DNA of 64,000 nucleotides, from positions 3,267,646-3,331,645 of the forward strand of contig NC_087391.1 in NCBI RefSeq assembly GCF_963675165.1, given 5' to 3'. The notes beneath the pieces were generated by a model. It saw only the letters and a list, made by a program, of their open reading frames with translations. It was not told the DNA's origin and did no database searches. The translations under genes were made by a program, and so were the position numbers. Below are positions 56,055 to 64,000 of this stretch, one piece after another. Origin of the DNA: Halichondria panicea (lineage: Eukaryota > Porifera > Demospongiae > Suberitida > Halichondriidae). How positions within the stretch are numbered: the stretch's first letter is position 1; every line of letters starts with the position of its first letter.

Positions 56055-56560
56055 CAATTGCAATCAAGCGACGCACGTATACAATGTGGCAAGTTGATTC
56101 GATGGCGGTTCATCACACACGCGGCCGGTTTTCACGCTTGGTTGTCTACATATTATGTGCTAACAACAATAAATCAGAAACAATTTTATCGGGTGGTGTT
56201 TCAAGATTTGGCACGGGGAGAAAGGGGAGAAAACATCAAGGTGTGGGACTGACTACTCACGACAATGATGTAAGCTCAGTCACTACTGGGAGTTCAACGC
56301 ATAATGAACGAATTGAAAGAGGATGAAGATATTTTGAGTTGCATCAATGATGTTTGTTTTACACACCGCGTATAAACTGAAACTTTAATGCTTTTCAAGA
56401 TAGCTGGAGTGAAGGAAGGAAATCGAACCCCGTACCAACTGTTTTGGAAAGGTTAGCCCTTGTCCAAGATGCATTAACATTGTCCAATTGACTTTCCAAT
56501 ACCAAGTCAATCACCCCTTCAAACATGTTCTGATCAAGGAGCAAGTCTATACCGTAGTGC
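56055..56560 (+). pseudogene. Integrase-core (rve-type) transposase remnant
   Basis: Alternating frames give LIRWRFITHA, YILCANNNKSETILSG, VSRFG, RGENIKVW, and GSSTHNERIERG followed by VLHTVYK-like residues. These are the blocks LIRWR-THAGIDGYSR, CANNN, GGEN and SSxHNxRIER of the same integrase-core transposase family as at 42.5 kb. The region is compressed and frameshifted; a 15-bp duplication lies just upstream at 55984-56013. The catalytic arrangement is not intact. Confidence 0.6.
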
Positions 56561-57370
56561 AATCCAAATTACTGGATATGCATTTCATAATAATATTATA
56601 ATTTATATCACCTGACTAAATTTGATTATCATAATAAGTTTATGATCCATTGAAATAATAGATGAAACACCAAATCATTGAATAATAATTATGATGAGTT
56701 ATGAAACAATCAGTCAGAGAGAATTTCTTCAATTCCCCACTTTCGAGCAAATGTGATTGTGTTTGTGCATGTGGACACACATGGGTAGCGATCCTCTTCA
56801 GAGAAACCAGTGTTTAAGATTTGAGTACAATCTACCGATAGTGTTGAAACACAGAAACTAATAGTAGACATTGTGAGACTAACTGATTAAGTCATTGTAA
56901 TTAGACATGTAAGTAATTTTTGTTAACACATGTGCAAACTGAACTGGATTTCGAAGTTATTGTAGATGAACTAAAATTCAACAACATTGTTGTACAGTTG
57001 TAAACTACCACTTCTGGCCCTGTGTTTGTTCCTAGAAGCTGCTACTAAGTATGGCATGTATTAGGTGCGACTATGGTGAGGAAAGAATATTAGAGTGGCT
57101 GCACATAATTATGTTACAAACCACATTGAACGCCTCTGGAGTGATGTGCACAGAAGTGTAACGAAAATGTACTACCGCTTATTTTATTTCCTAGAATAGC
57201 TGGATCCCCTTAATGAAATACTTTGTGTATCTTCCAAGGATAAGTTAAATTGAATTGTTCGCATGGTCTTTGTTTGCCTTTGTTTGCACCATGCACCATT
57301 CATCGCCCAGTGTTAGTAGGTCCTACTCTCTTGTATTAGTAAGGCTAGAGCAACAACTCATCATGCTTCA
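56561..57370. other. Spacer; part resembles 54.87-54.96 kb
   Basis: ACTAATAGTAGACATTGTGA and GTAATTTTTGTTAACACATG (56858-56935) are similar to 54875-54958 in the same orientation, suggesting two copies of an interspersed repeat. No gene recognised. Confidence 0.45.
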
Positions 57371-60330
57371 ACACATTTTATCAATAATTGTAATTTCTAA
57401 TTATACAAAAAACAGAAAATTGTAATACTGAGAATACTGACAAGTGAAATAAACGATCAGTACCATACAGAAGTTCCATAAGTGCAAGTTCCAACATATA
57501 CCGCCGGCCAAAGACTAATTGTCTTTTACGTAGAGTATCGGAACAATCTTGACAACGGGACAAGTGTATTCTCTTCTAGAACTTGCCCGAATAGTTACTA
57601 CTCGAACTATACCGTCCTTTCCGGGATGTGTCTTAATGATTCTTGCGAGGGGCCGGGGTGGTATTGTACATCGACGTTGCATGGCTGATAAATATTCGGT
57701 AGACCATCGGTCCCAAAGGTGCTTCACGAGTAATTGACAAAGGTGCCAACGTTTCAGCAGTGTAAGATTTAATTCGGGATTGGCCAAGGGTCGGCCAATT
57801 AAAAAATGACCAGGCGTCAATACTTGAATACCATCATCATCGTCACACGGAAGACGAGTTAGGGGTCTGCTGTTGAGACATGCGGGTTAGCACAGTAGTC
57901 ATTTCCTCAAAGGTGAGTTTAACTGTACCAACAATGCGCGACAAATGCTTCTTGAGACACAGTCCACCAAAGTGTGGTGCTCTCTCTGGTCCCATTTGAT
58001 TTTTTGGGTAGTACAAAAATCCGATACGAGTCTTGGTTTGGCTTAGAAAGTCGTATAATTCCTTAATCTGTCGAGCGGCTCCCACAAAATTCGTGCCATG
58101 ATCACTCCACATAAGGGTTGGTTTCCCTCTACGGGCTATGAAGCGGCAATAAATGATTCAGATGTCAAATCAGATACGAGTAACGGAGAGAGACACGAAA
58201 ACACAAATGTACGCCACTGGATAGCCGTGTTTTACGTATATCGGTCCAGCGTAGTCTAGTTCAACTCTATCAAACACGGAGTCAGGAGTGACTCGTTCCT
58301 TGGGTAACTGACCCATCAATGGGGATTCAGTTCTCAGACATGTACGTCGACAAATGACACAGCTACGAGTGATCGACTTCTTACCACCAATAAAATGATA
58401 TTGGCTACTAAGTGATGCAGCAACTAGCAAAGGACCAGCATGTAGCAGACGTATATGCTCTCTGCGAATGAGCAGTTTGCTGATCGGATGACTTCCGTGA
58501 GGATCATAAGATGACGGTGCATTTTCTTGACGACCACCCACACGTAAGAGCTGTTTGTCGTCAATGAATGGACGAAGAGATATCAAACGACTAGATTTGA
58601 GAAGATGAGCTTTCTCCGAGCTGAATGAATCAGTTTGACACACACGTAGCCAGTACACCTCAGCTTGTTCCAATTCAATCACTCTGAGGGGGCCAATTCT
58701 TGGTGCCAGTTTTTTCACTTTGGCTTGGAAATTGTTCACAAATCTTTTCACCCAAGCGGTGACTCTTGTTAGTCTTGTGAAACTCGAGAATTGGTCACGG
58801 GGTATGATCGGTATTAAGACATGAGAGCAAATTTCTTCAACTTCTTCCGAGGTTTGAGATCTAGATGTGCATTCCACTCTATTCCTAGAGTTTTTGTGTA
58901 CTCGTCCTCCCTTTCAGTGAAAGTGTGCAGGGGTTGTTGGGCGAGTAGCTCATGTCTTTCAAGACAATAGTTTCACTTGAGTTCCATTTTTGAAGCAGGA
59001 ATCCACCTTTGTCAAATAGCTTCTGCAGCTGTTGTTGTAACTGTATGGCCATTTCAATGGTGTCAGCACCTGTTAGACCATCATCCACATAGAATGATTC
59101 CTTCACCGCCTGAGATGCAAGTGGAAATTCCAGAGCATAATCAGAGGCGTTCTTCTTTACACACATATTTGCTATGAAGGAAGCAGATACACCGAATGTG
59201 ATTCGAGTCATCTTTGAGAACTTCTTCAGGTGAGCTTCTCCACACGAACCGATGTAGATCTTTGTCTTCAGAGATAAGCTCGATTGCACGATACATTCTG
59301 CTAACATCTGCAATTCTGTGAAAGCGGAAACGTAATAGTACATCCACCAACGAAGAATGTACGGTCGGTCCTACTAGTAGGTTGTCGTTTAATGATACTC
59401 CAGTTGAGGTTTTTGCCGAAGTTACTGCACGAACTTTCGTGGTAGTGCTGGAGGATTTCATTACGGCATGTATTGGCAAATAGAAAACTTGCTGTGTTGG
59501 TTTGTCTAGGTCAGACTCTGGAACTGATTCGGCATGTCCCATATCGAAATATTCATCTATGACTGCCTTAACTTCAGGGAACAATCCCTTAGAGTGAAGG
59601 GAACGCTCGAATTGCGTATACCGACGAACTGTTTGCATCCTCGATTCGAATCAGGTTTCTTGGGCAACGGTACAATAAATCTGCCAGATTTCGACCGAAT
59701 GTGCAAAGTGCTTCACAACTCCAGCTTCTTCTGGTGTCAATACCAGATCTTCAGATGGATTTTCCTCAAGTTCCCAGAATTTTCGTAGTAGATCATCACC
59801 TGCAACATGATGGATGTTGCAGGGTGTGATGCGAGACTATAGTCGACTCAGTAGAAGGAACATTGGTATTGCCCCATCCAAGTGTATTGCCCCATCCAAG
59901 TTTCGTTTGGAATGCTACGGGAGATCCTGGGGGGCCACACCGCCGGCCATCGAGCAACACGGCAACAATGAGCAACACGGCAACAAAGACAAGGAGAATG
60001 TCGACTCTGCCAGTCAGCTAAGGGAATGTCAGACAAATGGTTCTAGCTGAGATCAAACGAGACGGGCGATGAGGTAGATCACACGTTACTATCGGAGACA
60101 CTATAGCAACCACATCAATGGTCTCTCCTGGGGGGCTTGTAGTGATGATACTGAAACTTGCGACCAACTATAGCAACCACATCAATGGTCTCTCCCTGGG
60201 GGGCTTGTAGTGATGATACTGAAACTTGCGACCAGTAACTCCAGAAATGTGTGTTTTTTGCCGAGAACGAGGTAAGTTCGTCTTGCCAATCGTTCAGTGA
60301 CGAACGATGCAGACGAGGCACTCTGCACTA
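57370..60330 (-). pseudogene. BEL/Pao-type retroelement, copy C (best preserved; protease to integrase)
   Basis: Minus strand, right to left. 60330-59796 holds protease-end pieces, including 'DGRRCGPPGSPVAFQTKLGW', the linker typical of BEL/Pao after the protease. 59638-59141 begins the reverse transcriptase ('RYTQFERSLHSKG', 'KPTQQVFYLPIHAV'). 59343-58885 continues with 'FYVDDGLTGADTIEMAIQLQ' (YVDD motif). 58877-58170 carries the pre-integrase and zinc-binding region ('LDYAGPIYVKHGYPVAYICV', with the first Asp). 58112-57843 holds 'WSDHGTNFVGAARQIKELYD' (second Asp), and 57820-57515 'MTPGHFLIGRPLANP', the integrase tail. RNase H is deleted between 58885 and 58877, where the RT piece runs straight into the pre-integrase piece. 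A 65-bp duplication lies at about 60109-60232. Gag and LTRs are not seen. Confidence 0.85.
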
Positions 60331-60504
60331 TCGAGGGAGCTCAAGCAGTGATAACAGACCCCTCTGGGGACTTCACCTTGACGTAGCTCGAATCTTCATA
60401 ACAGTATTAGATGAGACATTAACCGAATAGCCGCGGTTATGATTTCATACGTAGTACCGCCCACCGCGGAACCAAAATCTAATTAATTTTAAATTACTTT
60501 CATT

Positions 60505-61215
60505 ATCAGCTCCTAGCAAAGAAAGATGCGTAGCTAAGAAGTTTTCTGCAGGAAACTTTGTTGCAAACTAGTCTAGGTAACCAGCCAAGGCCCCAGCGAA
60601 GGATCATTTCACAAGTAAGCTCTGTGTGTGTATAGCGATCATCATTTTCCTAGTCTAGCCTTTAGAAGCTTTTTGAGATGATTTAATATGCTTGTCCACC
60701 TACCTAGATAGCCTCTGAGTATACTGAGTTTAGTTAGTTTAGAGCCTGTTTTTTTAGTGTAGTCTACAAGGTTTGATATTCAAATTATTTTCTCTTTTTC
60801 AGCATTCGCCTCTAGCAAAGAAAGATGCATAACTTGGAAACAGTGACAGTTTTCTTTATTCAACTTCGTAGCAAAGTAGTCTACAGTTTACTGTGTCAGG
60901 ATCTCCTGGTTTCCAACGGCAACGGAAAAGTCAACCAGCCAAGGCCAGAGCGAGGGATCTCTTCAGAGGTAAGCGTATTATAGCAAGCATTATGTAGCTA
61001 GTTATGAGTATACTTGTGTAGAAGCTGAGTTAGTGTTTAGAGCCTGTTTTTAGAGTGTAGTGTACAGTGTTTGATATTCAATTATTATTCTTTTCAGTAT
61101 GGCAAAGAAAGATGCACCCTTAGTAACAGTAACAGTTCTCTTCAAGCTACCTTGTAGCTAGTTACTCTGTCAGGACCTCCAATCTGAACAGTCAACCAGC
61201 CAAGGACAGAGCGAG
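60505..61215 (+). repeat. Exon-like unit in three tandem copies (period about 290-300 bp)
   Basis: Three blocks start after polypyrimidine-AG (TCATTATCAG 60510, CTCTTTTTCAG 60802, TTCTTTTCAG 61098). Each carries (CTC)TAGCAAAGAAAGATGC or GGCAAAGAAAGATGC, then GTAACAGT-like sequence, then CAACCAGCCAAGGCCAGAGC. The first two end at donor-like GTAAGC (60613, 60970). Spacers share GAGCCTGTTTTT-AGTGTAGT-TGATATTCAA. This looks like tandem duplication of a short exon with its intron. Coding is doubtful because stops occur within the units, so they may be untranslated exons. Confidence 0.5.
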
Positions 61216-61414
61216 ATTGTGTGCGTATGATTATAGCGATGCTGTACATAGTGTTCTTAGCTGATAATGCGCTTACCTACGTAGCTTGTAAAGTGTACGC
61301 AGTGTGTTGAAGCCGAGTTTAAAATACAGAAGCCTATATGTACGCTCAGCAGTGTTGCAATGTAAAGGGGTCATCCGAGGGGTCCGCAACGGGCCAAAAT
61401 TCTGTACGAGATTC

Positions 61415-61580
61415 TGGAATCTTAAAGATTCCAACGAGATTCCGAGATTCCGATGGATTCCATTCGAAGATTTCAAGATTCCATTCAAGATTCCGAGATT
61501 TCTAGAAGATTTCAAGATTCCATTCAAGATTCCAAGATTTCTAGAAGATTTTAAGATTCCAGAAAGATTCCTATAAGATT
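61415..61580. repeat. Minisatellite of AAGATTCCA-type units
   Basis: A unit of about 45 bp (GATTTCTAGAAGATTTCAAG ATTCCATTCAAGATTCC) stands two to three times with shorter GATTCC derivatives on either side. Frames on both strands (FKIPFKIPRFLED; NLGILNGILKSSR) reflect the repeat. Confidence 0.85.
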
Positions 61581-61689
61581 TTTGGCAGTCATGGGCGTTG
61601 GCCACGCCCTGATCTAGTCGATCGCCGCCGCCCTCCTTCCAGGCAATGGTAGAGGGTGCCGGCGCCCCACTAGCCCTGCCATGCATGCA

Positions 61690-62035
61690 AAAAAGCTAGA
61701 TGCCATAGCTAGGCAGGCTAGACTATAGACATTTAGTATGAGCACTTATTATTATAATAGTATGTATTATATCTGAATTGATGAACATTATAAAACACTA
61801 TTAAAGTCATTGATTGTAACTACTCAGTTTATCGACACTTGGTGCAATACCATAATCCCTTTTTCACTTTGGGATGCATCTAATATGGAACCAATCTTCA
61901 CATCCGTCCGTCACATCCTACCATTCCTTGGCCTCATCTGCACATCTACAGTAGCAATACACTGGGATTTTAAAAGTGCGTGCAGGTCCTGGTCTTTTTG
62001 TTCGCAATACATTAAAAAGATCCATTGTTTTTGTG
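61690..62035. other. Spacer downstream of Ulp1-like gene
   Basis: AT-rich, without its own gene. The right end merges into the 3' part of the minus-strand Ulp1-like reading. Confidence 0.35.
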
Positions 62036-64000
62036 GTAAAACACTTGTACAAGTGGTCCCTCATTTGCTGCTGGTCGTAACATGGATCTAGTCCATGTGC
62101 AAGGCTGGTACAATTTGCAGCTGCAAACAGTGCACAGTCATTTTGACCAGCTTGTTTGTTGACATTACACGTGTTTACAGTTACTTTTGTTCGCTGTCTG
62201 TGTGCACTAATTTAGCCAATAATTGCTGTGTGCGTTTGCTCAATGAAGAGTGCATGGAGTCATACACAGACATTCTGTGCCACATGTCGTAGTGGATACA
62301 GTTATCCAATGGTTACCATTTACGTGTAATATTTGAATGGAGTTTTCAGAGAGTGAGTTTTCAGAGAGTGGTTGCAAATTGCTATTCTCCAAAGTTTGCG
62401 TAAGCACATTACGTAGACCATTAAGATGTGGTAATTTTACCTTCAATAGATCTTGACATGTGAGCATCGTTTAGCCATTTTCCATTCAATAATGACCTTC
62501 AAATTTCAGCCAAGGATCTGAACACACAAGTTTGTCATCCACAACAATTATCTCCGTCTTTTTGTATCAGACATCAATTTTGTTCGAGGTAAATTGTAAG
62601 TTTTAATTTTCAGATCCAAAAATGCTAAGCACTCTTTTTTGAGTAGAAGATTTTCTTTGAAAGGTGTCAACACCCTCTTTGGCAGAACAATACAGTCACT
62701 CTTAGCACCTGTACTTGCTGTACTTGTCCTCCAAGCAATTGACAGGTATAGTGCACATATTATATATAAGAAGCAAGTGGGCAGTAAACATTCAAAGTGC
62801 TTTGTGACACTTGAAACGACCTTGTCGATCCTGGTACAAAATCATACATTGTACCTCCAATATTCTTGACAGATATCTCGGCGGAATACTTATACTGTTG
62901 CGTGTACTTACTTGATTTGTCTGTGCTGTTTGCAAATTGTAATACTCGTCCAAGTTTATAATTGTCCTTATCCATAAATGCACACAACTCTCCAAGAGAA
63001 ACTAAAGTCGACACATGTAGGTTTTCATTGATGTTTTCAGTAGACAGCAACAATTTATTGGATTCTGAAGAATACGGTTGTTTACTCCTAACTCTAAATA
63101 GCCGATCAGAGGATACGTGCTCACTCTCTTGCAGCAACCACACAGCAGTTGTTTTTCTGATAAAAACTGTTCGTTGGCTTGAAGCCTGCACCTTAACAAA
63201 GCGAGAAAAAGAACAAAGCGAGAAAAAGGGCTGTCTTTTGGTTTCATCTTGTACTTCTGAGTGTCCAAACTGGTTGGTACATGGTCAACAGTGGAATCGC
63301 ATGGAACAAAAATAGATACAGTTGAACTTTTGCAGATTATTTAATTTGTTCTTGACTTCAGTATGTAATAAGCCACAGTCAGAGAGAGTGTCAGATGCAT
63401 TTTCTGAGCATACTTCTTTTACTAGAGATGAAACAGATGAATCATATTCTGGTGTGATTTCATCATCGTTTTTATTTCATCATCGTTTTTATCACTGTCA
63501 CTATCGTCATCTTCACCATCAATAGCTACGTGACCACTTACCTTTTTTGAGAATTCCCATTCTTTCCATTGCTGCCTTTGCATCTATATGAGCATGTATA
63601 TGAGCATGTATATGTGCAACATACGTGTTCTTTCCATCTTTTTTCGAGTTTTTTTTGGCTTTAGGAAATGCAATGTCTTCTGACATTTCTGACTGTATAT
63701 AAAACTTTGTACCTACAGCATCTGATATGTTCTCTAACAGGTGAGACCCACTGATGATGTGCAGCACATCGTCAAAGTTTTGTTTGTCCTTATGGTTGAC
63801 ATCTTTTTCTCTCAGGTCTTCGCCAAATAAAAGCTGGAGCATTCGAATGTGATGGCCACCTGCTACATATTTTCCTAAAGCCAATATCACTGAAGGCTTG
63901 AGTAGACGTGACTTCAATTTAACAGCAGTGTGCAGTGTCCTGTACAAATGCAATAGCAGTGGGTTTCAGAAGAAACCAAGGCTTCCATTCTAATGGAATT
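62036..64000 (-). pseudogene. Ulp1-like cysteine protease gene of transposon type, open at the right edge
   Basis: Minus strand. 63953-63519 has LKPSVILALGKYVAGGHHIR MLQLLFGEDLREKD. 63191-62760 has VFIRKTTAVWLLQESEHVSS DRLFRVRSKQP, a block I associate with transposon-encoded proteins of cnidarians and sponges. 62467-62240 has IQILHVNGNHWITVSTTTC, where the catalytic His is in NHWI. Then, in another frame at 62190-62045, comes QAGQNDCALFAAANCTSLAH GLDP, where DCALFA holds the nucleophile Cys, followed by MRDHLYKCF. His and Cys order and spacing suit a C48/Ulp1-fold peptidase, which cleaves ubiquitin-like tags. The frame changes between blocks, and a 13-bp duplication (GAGTTTTCAGAGA, 62340-62366) is present. 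The N-terminus lies beyond the window. Confidence 0.55.

Noticed and set aside
61273-61686. Minus-strand 137-codon frame with NGILKSSRNLGIL repeats
   Set aside because: It is the shadow of the AAGATTCCA minisatellite.
1-64000. tRNA, rRNA or snRNA genes
   Set aside because: No A/B box pairs with a cloverleaf fold or recognisable rRNA/snRNA segments were noticed; a covariance-model scan would be needed to be certain.

Overview
The window reads as nuclear DNA of an invertebrate animal: AT-rich, short GT-AG introns (40-68 bp where I can define them), and almost no long intact reading frames. The mix of transposon families (BEL/Pao, EnSpm, hAT, piggyBac, ISL2EU-like, RAG1-N-like, integrase-core DNA transposons) together with tiny introns fits an early-branching animal such as a sponge, but nothing seen proves the species. 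No bacterial operons, CRISPR arrays, rRNA or tRNA genes were recognised.

Layout. 0-9 kb: two degenerate remnants of transposon-associated proteins (+) and two broken BEL/Pao retroelement copies (-). 9.7-12.8 kb: a large inverted-repeat structure with an acidic reading frame in its arms and a probable nested hAT-type element. 12.9-15.6 kb: a short DNA transposon (second copy at 28.8 kb) and a frameshifted DDE transposase. 17.8-19.6 kb: hAT, gag-like and piggyBac fragments. 20.5-23.7 kb (-): a multi-exon gene resembling the N-terminal zinc-binding/RING part of vertebrate RAG1, like the N-RAG-TP elements known from molluscs. 24-29.5 kb: inverted-repeat elements, palindromes and an integrase-like remnant. 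30.4-31.4 kb (+): a three-exon gene of unknown function. 33.6-36.1 kb: an ISL2EU-like DNA transposon with about 70-bp TIRs, a deleted THAP transposase (+) and a SWIM/YqaJ nuclease gene (-). 41-43.5 kb: an internally deleted hAT element and an integrase-core transposase remnant. 44.7-47.4 kb (-): a multi-exon HECT E3 ligase-like gene, the best candidate for a host gene. 47.6-49.6 kb: a TIR element filled with GGTAAT-type minisatellite, then about 0.8 kb of TG-rich satellite. 49.9-53.2 kb: EnSpm sequences facing each other. 53.8-54.9 kb: a 5'-truncated LINE. 55-60.3 kb: a foldback element, another integrase-core remnant and the best-preserved BEL/Pao copy. 60.5-61.2 kb: an exon-like unit in three tandem copies. 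62-64 kb (-): an Ulp1-like protease gene running off the edge.

Two patterns cut across the window. First, perfect adjacent duplications of about 8-18 bp occur every few hundred bases, in genes, transposons and spacers alike, and often break reading frames. They are either a striking local mutation process or an assembly artefact. Second, small foldback elements with TAGCCTCGA-type ends are flanked by 9-11-bp direct repeats of similar size to those duplications.
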